Of a DNA stretch of 6,918 nt, positions 1 to 5,620 are shown piece after piece (position 1 is the first letter of the stretch; the number at the start of each line of letters is the position of its first letter). The notes beneath the pieces were generated by a model. It had not been told where the DNA came from. It ran no database searches and saw nothing but the letters and a program-made list of their open reading frames with translations. The translations under genes were made by a program, and so were the position numbers. This DNA comes from JALZAA01 sp035316005 (GTDB taxonomy: Bacteria > Actinomycetota > Acidimicrobiia > IMCC26256 > JACDBD01): contig DATFXK010000110.1 of assembly GCA_035316005.1 (NCBI GenBank), forward strand, positions 1-6,918, in the 5' to 3' direction.

Positions 1-855
1 CACGGTGCGGATCGTCGCGATCTTCTTCAGCCGCGCGAAGGCCGACTCCATCGAGATCGGCGCGGGGTTCTCGTCCTCGATCACCTCACCGAGGACATCG
101 TCCTTCTCGAACTGCCCGCGCGGCGGCTCCTTCATCGCGAACGCACCGAGCGCGACGAGCGCGACGGGGATCCCGAGCAGGTACCAGGCCCAGCGCCATC
201 CCTCCGGTCCCCCGGCCCAGGTCGCGATCGCCGCGACGAGGACCGGACTGGCAAGACCCGCACCGTGCGCCCCCATTTGCATGGTGGCCGACATGCGGGC
301 GCGGATGCCGATCGGATAGTTGTCGGCGATCAGCGACTGGTGCACTGGGATGCTGTTCGACTTGGCGATGCCGGTCGCGAAGCGAGTCCAGAACAGCATG
401 AATGCATTGACCGCGAGACCCGAGCAGAAGACGAAGAACCCGAAGGCAAGGCTCGCGATGCCGACGATGGGCACTCGTTTCACCCGGTCGGCGAGCCAGC
501 CCATCGGGACGGCGCCGAGCACGAAGAACGCCGACGAGGCGGTAGCGATGAAGACGATCGCGCCGCTGCTGATGTGGAACGTCGCGCGGATCTCGGGCCC
601 GAGCACCTGAATCGCCGCGCTCTCGAGCTCGTCGAAGGCGAGGAGGAGGCCGAGCACGATGAACATCAGCTTCCCGCCGCGGGCGAACGCCTCGCGGAAA
701 CTGACCGGCTCGGAGTTGACGCCCGGAAGCAGGTCGTCCGGGAAGATCACCTGCTCTTGGGCGCGCTCCTCGGCTTCCTGGCGCGCCTCTTCTTCATCCA
801 GCACCGCGGCGGCGAGTGCGGCGACGTCGCCCCGCGTCTCGTGCGTCGGCTCCAT
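1..855 (-). CDS. MFS transporter, N-terminal 285 residues (runs off left edge)
   Basis: This is an inner-membrane secondary transporter of the Major Facilitator Superfamily; the substrate cannot be told. Reading the minus strand from the ATG at 855 gives 285 codons without a stop to the window edge. The protein starts with a long, very acidic cytoplasmic tail (residues 1-60, including an EEEARQEAEERAQEQ stretch likely to be helical). Hydrophobic segments follow at about 63-82, 98-118, 128-148 and 150-166, then at about 197-214 and 222-240. The loop after the second segment is GWLADRVKRVPIVG (119-132), the classic MFS motif A (GxLaDrxGrr). After residue 241 a charged central loop begins (KEPPRGQFEKDD), as expected between the six-helix halves. 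The ATG is preceded by GGCGAGGAC, a close but usable Shine-Dalgarno sequence. A separate promoter with a palindromic operator lies just upstream. The second half lies outside the window. The family is secure, the specific function unknown. Confidence 0.9.
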   Translation of the reverse strand, partial: MEPTHETRGDVAALAAAVLDEEEARQEAEERAQEQVIFPDDLLPGVNSEPVSFREAFARGGKLMFIVLGLLLAFDELESAAIQVLGPEIRATFHISSGAIVFIATASSAFFVLGAVPMGWLADRVKRVPIVGIASLAFGFFVFCSGLAVNAFMLFWTRFATGIAKSNSIPVHQSLIADNYPIGIRARMSATMQMGAHGAGLASPVLVAAIATWAGGPEGWRWAWYLLGIPVALVALGAFAMKEPPRGQFEKDDVLGEVIEDENPAPISMESAFARLKKIATIRTV

Positions 856-903
856 GTCCTCGCCGCCTCGGTCCCGCCGGGCTCACGAAGCTCGGGCGCT
901 GGG

Positions 904-932
904 ATCGTAATGGTTCCTGACACGCGTGTCAG
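904..932 (-). promoter_or_regulatory. Predicted promoter of the MFS transporter gene
   Basis: On the minus strand, CTGACA (932-927, one mismatch to TTGACA) is followed after exactly 17 bases by TACGAT (909-904), which fits the actinobacterial TAnnnT -10 pattern. Transcription would start near 897, giving a leader of about 40 nt before the ATG at 855. The -35 box and the start of the spacer lie inside the 18-bp palindrome at 916-933. Predicted from sequence only. Confidence 0.6.
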
Positions 933-933
933 G
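916..933. promoter_or_regulatory. Perfect 18-bp palindrome, probable repressor operator
   Basis: CCTGACACGCGTGTCAGG equals its own reverse complement across all 18 bases with no central gap. It covers the -35 box and part of the spacer of the promoter reading toward the MFS gene, the usual place for a repressor site. No T-run follows on either strand, so it does not look like an intrinsic terminator. The size and symmetry suit a dimeric helix-turn-helix repressor such as a TetR-family protein. No regulator gene is visible in the window, so the binding protein is unknown. Confidence 0.65.
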
Positions 934-965
934 TGATCGGCGTCCTCGAGGCTTCCGTTCGCGGC

Positions 966-2342
966 CTAGCCGGAGATGTCCTGCAACGGGGTGAGCGCGC
1001 GCCAGTCGCCACGAGACCCGATCGAGGAGTCGAACGCGTCGAGGCGGAAATTGTCCTCGGCGTCGTACTTGCCGGAGTGCAACGAGGAGTACGGTCCGGA
1101 GCCGCGGTTGTCGATCTTGCCGAAGCGGTTGACGGTCTTCACCCAGTTCGAGTTGTTGAGGTTCTCGCCCACGCGGACGGCGATGTCGTGGAACATGGTG
1201 AGCACCTGGCACGCGTCGTTGATGGCGCCGTTCGTGCCGAGCGTCTTGCCGCCCGGACCCTGCAGTACCTCCTGGGAGTTGGGCGCGTGCATCCCCGTGT
1301 ACTTTTCGTAGATGGCGGCACAGTACTTCCAGTTCTCGCTCTGGTCGTACTCCTGCGGCGTGGGTCCTGCCGTGGAGAGGATGCCCTCGTAAGGATTCGG
1401 CTTCACGCCGGCGTCAACGAGCTCCCGTCCGAAATCCCTTACGTCTGTGGTGTCGGCGATGAGCATCACCTTGGGCAAGGCTGCGCGCAGCTTGGTGACG
1501 AACTGCTTCGACGCCACTTCATCGCCCGACAGGAACACGGCGTTGATGTGCTCGCCCTTCCACTTCTCGATGAAGCTGTCGAGCTGGGCCTGCGCGGCGG
1601 TCGTGTCCGCCGTTCCGCTGATCGAGAGGACCGCGGTCGAACCCATCGCCACGTGGAGCTTCTTCAAGCCGGGCACGATCGTCTGGTTCACCGTGCTCGC
1701 CTCCTGCGATCCCCCGAGCACGGCGACCTTCTTGTGGGCGAGTGTGTTCTGCTTCTTCAACAACTGGAGCAAGACCCGGACCGTGCGCTCGTTCGTTGCA
1801 CCGGGATAGACGATGAGGCCGGGCGGCGATTGGTTCATAATCGCCTGCGTCAGGTTGAACGTCATCAGGACGCGCTGGTGCTGCTTCGCGATGCAGGTTT
1901 GCGCGTCGCCCGAGAAATCGACGAACGTCCCGACCACCGCGAACACCTTGTCGTCGTCTGCGAACTTGGTGCACACCGCGAGCGGCCCCGCACTCCCGAG
2001 CGGGCAGTAGCTGCCGTAGACGGGCACGATCTGGCGGCCCGCGATCCCGCCCTTCGCGTTGATGTCGTCGATGTACGCCTGGTACACCTGGTCCTGGTTC
2101 ACCCGGATCTCGTCGACAAAGTTCTTGACGCAGTCGAAGTCAACGAGCGCGATCCCCACCTTGACCTGGGTCGGCGTCACGCCGACCCCGACCGGCTTCG
2201 ACGGACGACCGCCTGCGGTCATCGACGACGGAGAGCCGGTTCTTGCCCACGCGCCACCCGCCGCCAGCGTCACGAGGACGACGCCGGCGACAAACGCCAG
2301 CACAGAACGACACGACGTGCGTAGTCGTCGCCGCCCCGCCAT
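966..2342 (-). CDS. Exported branched-chain amino acid-type (LivK-like) ABC substrate-binding protein
   Basis: This 458-residue protein resembles the type 1 periplasmic binding proteins (Peripla_BP_6 / LivK) that deliver small ligands to ABC importers. It opens with a Sec signal peptide: MAGRRRLR, a hydrophobic core at about 14-33 and an AWA cleavage site at 31-33. There is no lipobox cysteine after the core, so it is probably secreted rather than a lipoprotein. Family landmarks are the first strand VKVGIALVDFD (60-70), INAKGGIAGRQIVPVYG (94-110), the VVGTF strand (136-140) and a second-domain strand KKVAVLGG (204-211). Six cysteines outside the signal peptide (71, 113, 124, 150, 341, 378) could pair as disulfides. 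The ATG at 2342 is chosen because it puts the signal peptide at the N-terminus and has a G-rich ribosome site; the frame stays open further upstream to about 2649. No ABC permease or ATPase genes are visible, and the ligand is unknown; many such proteins bind things other than amino acids. Confidence 0.88.
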   Translation of the reverse strand: MAGRRRLRTSCRSVLAFVAGVVLVTLAAGGAWARTGSPSSMTAGGRPSKPVGVGVTPTQVKVGIALVDFDCVKNFVDEIRVNQDQVYQAYIDDINAKGGIAGRQIVPVYGSYCPLGSAGPLAVCTKFADDDKVFAVVGTFVDFSGDAQTCIAKQHQRVLMTFNLTQAIMNQSPPGLIVYPGATNERTVRVLLQLLKKQNTLAHKKVAVLGGSQEASTVNQTIVPGLKKLHVAMGSTAVLSISGTADTTAAQAQLDSFIEKWKGEHINAVFLSGDEVASKQFVTKLRAALPKVMLIADTTDVRDFGRELVDAGVKPNPYEGILSTAGPTPQEYDQSENWKYCAAIYEKYTGMHAPNSQEVLQGPGGKTLGTNGAINDACQVLTMFHDIAVRVGENLNNSNWVKTVNRFGKIDNRGSGPYSSLHSGKYDAEDNFRLDAFDSSIGSRGDWRALTPLQDISG

Positions 2343-2347
2343 GCGCA

Positions 2348-2354
2348 CCCCCCC
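2348..2354 (-). promoter_or_regulatory. G-run ribosome binding site of the binding-protein gene
   Basis: Seven consecutive G (minus strand) lie 5 nt before the ATG at 2342. A G-run can pair with the CCUCC end of 16S rRNA using one G-U wobble, and no other Shine-Dalgarno-like sequence is nearby. It supports 2342 as the start. A homopolymer at this spot could also change length by slippage. Confidence 0.5.
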
Positions 2355-2374
2355 GATCAGACCTACGGCAGGAG

Positions 2375-2403
2375 ACAGTAGATCGCTCACGAGCACGTGT
2401 CCC
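2375..2403 (-). promoter_or_regulatory. Candidate promoter of the binding-protein gene
   Basis: On the minus strand GGGACA (2403-2398, 4 of 6 matching TTGACA) and TACTGT (2380-2375, matching TAnnnT) are separated by 17 bases, giving a start near 2368 and a leader of about 26 nt. An overlapping TTGACG (2408-2403) is a better -35 by itself but would need an over-long 22-nt spacer to the same -10. Weak evidence. Confidence 0.3.
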
Positions 2404-2564
2404 GTCAACGGCCACACGCGATCGCCGTACGCCGGCGACCCGTGCCAGTTGCCCACACGGCGCCTCGGCCCGCTGCTCTCGAGGCGCTCGACGGAGAAGG
2501 ACTCGAGACCCTGGCCACTCTGAGCCCAGTCAGTCCCGTCGGCCTCCGCGGCGGGCTCGTACTC

Positions 2565-2587
2565 AACGTTCTTGGCCAGGGGACGTT
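2565..2587. promoter_or_regulatory. Imperfect dyad, possible operator of the sugar operon
   Basis: AACGT (2565-2569) and ACGTT (2583-2587) form an inverted repeat around a central palindromic TGGCCA (2573-2578), with gaps of 3 and 4 bases, so the symmetry is off by one base. The same stretch contains a direct repeat ACGTTCT (2566-2572 and 2583-2589). It sits 75-97 bases before the thuA-like start, a suitable place for a sugar-responsive regulator, but this is only a candidate. Confidence 0.22.
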
Positions 2588-2613
2588 CTAGGTCCACGTC
2601 ATTTCCGACATAA

Positions 2614-2633
2614 GGGGCGGCGCGAAGCGCCCC
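2614..2633 (+). other. GC-rich hairpin in the leader of the sugar operon
   Basis: The sequence can fold as GGCGC-GAA-GCGCC (2619-2631) extended by two more G-C pairs across a bulged C, or as GGGGCG/CGCCCC with an 8-base loop. No T-run follows, so a standard intrinsic terminator is unlikely. It lies 17 bases before the ribosome site at 2651, so it may be a leader structure affecting translation of the first gene. Confidence 0.4.
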
Positions 2634-2647
2634 GGTAGATTGAAGTC

Positions 2648-2665
2648 ATGAGGGAGGGGCGTTGA
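2648..2665 (+). other. Ribosome binding site with a 5-codon ORF overlapping the thuA-like start
   Basis: AGGGAGG (2651-2657) is a good Shine-Dalgarno sequence 4 nt before the TTG at 2662. It sits inside a minimal ORF, ATG AGG GAG GGG CGT TGA (2648-2665), in another frame, whose stop overlaps the TTG start as TTGA. If translated, it would drop ribosomes onto the weak TTG start. The ATG cannot be the gene's own start because its frame closes at once. Confidence 0.4.
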
Positions 2666-3348
2666 GCTCGAGCCTGCTGTTCGTGACGCAGGTCGCCCCG
2701 TACCGTGACGGTCCTGCCGGTGTGCACGGGGTGCTCGATCAGGCCGCGACGGGCGTGAGCGAGGTCGCCGAGCTCGCCGGGTTCGTCGCTCGTCGCGTCG
2801 ACGATGTTCGCGAGCTCGGGACGAGAGACATCGCCGACGCCAGCGCCCTCGCGCTCTTCACGATCGGTGAGACACCGTGGGCTACGGCTCAGCGCGCCGC
2901 GCTGCTCGAGGGCGTGCGGTCCGGCCGGATCGCGGTCGTGGCGATCCATTCGGCCACCGACGCCTGTTACGGCTGGGACGACTACGGCCGGCTGGTGGGC
3001 GCGCGCTTCGACGGCCATCCCTGGACGCAGGAGGTGGACCTCGACGTCGTCGACCCCGACCATCCCGCGACCGCGCATCTCGGCGCGACCTGGCGCTGGC
3101 GCGACGAGGTGTACCAGTTCCGCGACCTGCGATCCGATGCTCACGTGCTGCTCCGAGTGCCCGAGTCGCAGCTCGACCTCGGCGCCGCCGGTGCGAAACG
3201 GCCGAGCTTCGGGTTTCCACTCTCGTGGTGCTTTCGCGAGGGTGAGGGTCGGGTTTTCTCCACCAGCTTGGGTCACTTCCCCAGCGCATGGGAGAGCCCG
3301 GCGTACCTTCGGCATCTCGCCGGCGGGCTGGCCTGGGCCGTCGGCTGA
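2662..3348 (+). CDS. ThuA-family protein (trehalose-utilization-like fold)
   Basis: This 228-residue protein belongs to the ThuA family, which has a class I glutamine amidotransferase-like fold and is tied to carbohydrate catabolism. In rhizobia ThuA with ThuB is needed to turn trehalose and related disaccharides into 3-keto derivatives. Family landmarks in order: first strand SLLFVTQVAPYRDG (4-17), HSATDA (96-101), LVGARFDGHPW (111-121), DEVYQFRDL (148-156), and PLSWCFREGEGRVFSTSLGH (186-205), matching the typical P-x-x-W followed by G-x-G-R-V-F and LGH. The TTG start is preferred because no other start lies between the upstream in-frame TGA (2641) and the first strand, and AGGGAGG precedes it. 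It is the first gene of a sugar operon with GH4 and NagB-like genes downstream. Odd point: the frame remains open with strongly coding-like codons for 27 codons after the TGA. Family assignment is firm; the exact reaction is not known. Confidence 0.87.
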   Translation: MSSSLLFVTQVAPYRDGPAGVHGVLDQAATGVSEVAELAGFVARRVDDVRELGTRDIADASALALFTIGETPWATAQRAALLEGVRSGRIAVVAIHSATDACYGWDDYGRLVGARFDGHPWTQEVDLDVVDPDHPATAHLGATWRWRDEVYQFRDLRSDAHVLLRVPESQLDLGAAGAKRPSFGFPLSWCFREGEGRVFSTSLGHFPSAWESPAYLRHLAGGLAWAVG

Positions 3349-3432
3349 CTGGCGAGCGGACCACGCAACTTCTCCCCGTGGGCGTACTGGATGCTGCGCT
3401 TTCCCACGGTCGACCGCTGGCTCGGCGAGTAG
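3349..3432 (+). other. In-frame open continuation past the thuA-like stop codon
   Basis: Directly after the TGA at 3346-3348 the same frame reads 27 sense codons to a TAG at 3430-3432. The first part is LASGPRNFSPWAYW and the end is FPTVDRWLGE. 24 of the 27 codons end in G or C, as in the genes here, while the other forward frame I checked has many A/T third positions. The TAG is 11 nt before the GH4 start, much like the 10-nt gap between GH4 and the NagB-like gene. It may be a former or readthrough C-terminus of the ThuA-like protein, cut off by a nonsense change. The ThuA domain itself looks complete without it. Confidence 0.45.
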
Positions 3433-3443
3433 CGTCCGTTCTC

Positions 3444-4823
3444 GTGACGGCGCCGCGCATCACGATCATCGGCGGCGGCAGCTACCAGTGGGCACCGAAG
3501 CTGCTCGTCGACCTGGCCAACACGCCCAGCCTCCGGAAATCACATGTCGTCATCGAGGACATCGACCCCAAGCCGGTGCCGCGCATGGTCGAGCTCAGCG
3601 GGCACATCGCCGAGCTCCGCGGCATCGAGCTGACGGCCGAAGGGACCACCGACCAGCGTGCGTCGCTCGAGGGCGCCGACTACGTCGTCGTGTCGATCTC
3701 GACCGGCGGCTTCGAGAGCATGGACCACGACGTCGCCATCCCGAGCCGTTACGGGATCCACCAGTCGGTGGGTGACACGGTGGGCCCGGGCGGAATCGTT
3801 CGCGCCCAGCGCAACGTCCCCGTGCTCCTCGACATCGCCCGCGACATGGAAGAGCTCTGTCCCGACGCCTGGCTCCTCAATCTCACGAACCCGATGACCG
3901 CGCTGTGCCGGGCGGTCACCAAGGAGACGTCGATCAAGACCGTCGGGCTGTGCCACGAGGTCACGATCTGCCAGTTCATCCTCAGCCTGCTCCTCGACGC
4001 CGGCTTCATGGACATCACACCGACGGTGGCCGGCGTGAATCACCTGCCGTTCGTCACGACGCTCGAAGTCGCCGGCGAGGACGGGCTGGCGCGCCTCCGT
4101 GAGCTCCTCGACGCCGGCGAGGCCGCCGGTGCCGAACCACTCTCGATGCCGCTCCCCGAGGGCCTCGGTCACGAGAAGGTCTCCGAGGGCGGGGAGTGGA
4201 CGAAAGCCGACCTCCTCCACGCGAACCGGGTGAAGTTCGAGCTGTTCCGGCGCTTCGGGGTGCTCCCGGGTGCCGGCGACCGCCACCTCGTCGAGTTCTT
4301 CCCCGGCTTTCTCTCCGAGGAGTCGGGCTGGGGTCAACGGTGGGGCGTGGAGCTCACGACCATCGAAGAGCGCGAACACTGGCAACAGCGCTACGTCGCA
4401 GAGTTCGAGGACATGCTGGCCGCGACGGAGGTCTCGGAGATGCCGTCGGGCGAGATGGTGGCCTGGGTGATCGACTCACTGATGCGCGACAGGCCGAGCG
4501 CCCATCCCCTCAACATCCCGAACCGGGGCCAGGTCGCCGACCTGCCCGACGACGTCGTCGTCGAGAGCATGTGCGTCGTCGACGGGTCCGGAGTTCGGGG
4601 GCGCGACGAGGCCTCGCTGCCGCCGGTGCCCCGTGAATACCTTCGGCGCGTGTCGGCATCGCAGGAGCTGACGGTCGAGGCCGCGGTCGAGGGCGATCGC
4701 AGCAAGGTCGTCGACGCCATGCTCCTCGACCCGTTCGCGAGCCGCATCGACTACGACCGGCTCCAGCAAATGACCGACGAGATGCTGGCCGCCACCAAGC
4801 CGTGGCTCCCCCAGTTCGCGTGA
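3444..4823 (+). CDS. Glycoside hydrolase family 4 enzyme (alpha-glucosidase/alpha-galactosidase-like)
   Basis: This 459-residue cytoplasmic enzyme belongs to GH4, whose members cleave glycosides using NAD+ and a divalent metal: C3 is transiently oxidised, the glycoside is eliminated, water adds and C3 is reduced again. Evidence in order: an N-terminal Rossmann motif ITIIGGGSYQWAP (6-18); DTVGPGGIVRAQRNVP (111-126); NLTNPM (146-151); CHEV (170-173) and GVNH (197-200), which supply the metal-binding Cys170 and His200; GDRHLVEFFPGF (278-289); NRGQVADLPDDVVVE (360-374); LLDP (427-430). GH4 subgroups differ at the CHEV position: from memory, CHEV goes with alpha-glucosidases, CHSV with alpha-galactosidases and CNxP with 6-phospho-beta-glucosidases. 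That suggests a non-phosphorylated alpha-glycoside. The GTG at 3444 sits right before the Rossmann strand and gives a normal family length; upstream in-frame codons (from 3288) overlap the previous gene and have poor codon bias. The Shine-Dalgarno sequence is weak, suggesting coupled translation. The substrate is not settled. Confidence 0.9.
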   Translation: MTAPRITIIGGGSYQWAPKLLVDLANTPSLRKSHVVIEDIDPKPVPRMVELSGHIAELRGIELTAEGTTDQRASLEGADYVVVSISTGGFESMDHDVAIPSRYGIHQSVGDTVGPGGIVRAQRNVPVLLDIARDMEELCPDAWLLNLTNPMTALCRAVTKETSIKTVGLCHEVTICQFILSLLLDAGFMDITPTVAGVNHLPFVTTLEVAGEDGLARLRELLDAGEAAGAEPLSMPLPEGLGHEKVSEGGEWTKADLLHANRVKFELFRRFGVLPGAGDRHLVEFFPGFLSEESGWGQRWGVELTTIEEREHWQQRYVAEFEDMLAATEVSEMPSGEMVAWVIDSLMRDRPSAHPLNIPNRGQVADLPDDVVVESMCVVDGSGVRGRDEASLPPVPREYLRRVSASQELTVEAAVEGDRSKVVDAMLLDPFASRIDYDRLQQMTDEMLAATKPWLPQFA

Positions 4824-4837
4824 TGCGCACGGCGTGA
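4823..4837 (+). other. 4-codon ORF bridging the GH4 stop and the NagB-like start
   Basis: The GH4 stop TGA (4821-4823) shares its A with ATG (4823-4825), starting ATG CGC ACG GCG TGA. That stop (4835-4837) overlaps the GTG start of the next gene (4834-4836) as GTGA. No clear Shine-Dalgarno sequence precedes the GTG, so termination and reinitiation is a reasonable way to translate the next gene. It may be chance. Confidence 0.35.
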
Positions 4838-5616
4838 CTTCGGGCGCGGTCCTCGAACGCACTGTTGACGCCCTCCAGGTTCGCGTGTTCGGCGACGCCG
4901 ACGCGCTCGCGTGTGCAGCAGCCGCTGACGCGGCTGTTGCTCTCGGTTCCGCGATCGAGGCGCGAGGGACCGCCAACGTGATGTTCGCCAGCGGCAACTC
5001 ACAGCTCCGGTTCCTTGACGCGCTGGCTGACGTCGAGCGCGTCGAATGGGCCCGGATCGTGGGGTTCCACATGGACGAATACGTCGGGATCGGCAACGAA
5101 CATCCGGCGAGCTTTCACCGGTACATGCAGGAGCAGGTTGCCCGACCCTTGCGCCTCGGCGACTTCCACTACCTGAATGGGACAGCCGAGGCGGTCGGGG
5201 AGGCGGCCCGGTACGCCGCGCTCCTGCGACAGTTCCCGATCGACATCTGTTGCCTGGGGATCGGCGAGAACGGTCACCTCGCGTTCAACGACCCGCCGGT
5301 CGCAGAGTTCGACGACCCCCTCGACGTCAAGGTCGTGACCCTCGACGACCCTTGTCGCCGGCAACAAGTGGGGGAAGGGCACTTCGCGACCGTGGATGAC
5401 GTCCCGGAGCGAGCGATCACTGTGACGATCCCGGCCTTGCTTCGTGCCGAGCGCGTGCTTGCGATCGTGCCCGAAGCGCGAAAACGCGAACCCGTCCGGC
5501 GTGCACTCACTGAGCCAATCTCGGTCGCGTGCCCGGCCTCGATCCTCCGCCGGGCTCCCCACGCAACGCTGTTCCTCGACCGAGAGTCGTCGTCGCTCCT
5601 CGACATGCACGAGTGA
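4834..5616 (+). CDS. NagB-family (glucosamine-6-phosphate deaminase/isomerase-like) protein, divergent
   Basis: This 260-residue cytoplasmic protein has the NagB sugar-phosphate isomerase/deaminase fold. Classic NagB converts glucosamine-6-phosphate to fructose-6-phosphate plus ammonia. Landmarks: GFHMDEYVG (77-85), where Asp81 matches the catalytic base Asp72 of E. coli NagB; HPASFHRYM (90-98); GIGENGHLAFNDP (142-154), where His148 matches catalytic His143. Two active-site positions differ from E. coli: Asn146 in place of Asp141 (also Asn in some genuine NagB proteins) and Asp153 in place of Glu148. The usual phosphate loop PTGGTP is replaced by ASGNSQ (52-57). This is a recognisable subfamily often annotated as glucosamine-6-phosphate deaminase, but its substrate may differ. 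The GTG at 4834 is 10 nt after the GH4 stop; GTG at 4885 (residue 18) is an alternative start. It is the last gene of the operon. No sugar kinase or N-acetylglucosamine-6-phosphate deacetylase is nearby. Confidence 0.85.
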   Translation: MTSGAVLERTVDALQVRVFGDADALACAAAADAAVALGSAIEARGTANVMFASGNSQLRFLDALADVERVEWARIVGFHMDEYVGIGNEHPASFHRYMQEQVARPLRLGDFHYLNGTAEAVGEAARYAALLRQFPIDICCLGIGENGHLAFNDPPVAEFDDPLDVKVVTLDDPCRRQQVGEGHFATVDDVPERAITVTIPALLRAERVLAIVPEARKREPVRRALTEPISVACPASILRRAPHATLFLDRESSSLLDMHE

Positions 5617-5620
5617 ACGG

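Larger units (their letters stand above)
2343..2661. other. Divergent intergenic region between the binding-protein gene and the sugar operon
   Basis: These 319 bases should hold the promoters for two divergent transcripts. Visible elements are a G-run ribosome site (2348-2354) and a candidate minus-strand promoter (2375-2403) for the binding protein, an imperfect dyad (2565-2587), a GC hairpin (2614-2633) and the thuA-like ribosome site with an overlapping short ORF (2648-2665). I could not find a convincing -35/-10 pair for the plus-strand operon. The minus-strand frame of the binding-protein gene is open through most of the region, with G or C at about five in six third positions between roughly 2385 and 2594, so part of it may be coding. 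Confidence 0.55.

Noticed and set aside
916..933. The 18-bp palindrome as an intrinsic terminator for the binding-protein gene
   Set aside because: No T-run follows on the minus strand, and the dyad lies exactly over a promoter -35 box, so an operator fits better.
933..2324. 463-codon open frame on the plus strand opposite the binding-protein gene
   Set aside because: It is the antisense shadow of a clear LivK-like gene. Its translation is an Arg/Val/Leu/His-rich string without family motifs, typical of the complementary frame of high-GC genes.
2601..2647. A sigma-70 promoter for the sugar operon using CATAAG (2609-2614) as -10
   Set aside because: It lacks the key final T, and the hexamer 17 bases upstream (TTCTAG) is a poor -35, so I do not call it.
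3288..3443. Earlier ATG start for the GH4 gene, adding 52 residues
   Set aside because: It would overlap the thuA-like gene by 61 bases, has poor third-position bias and adds residues ahead of the Rossmann strand that GH4 enzymes lack. The GTG at 3444 gives the usual length.
3540..4385. 281-codon open frame on the minus strand opposite the GH4 gene
   Set aside because: It is an antisense shadow; the plus strand carries all the GH4 motifs and the antisense translation shows no recognisable domain or signal.
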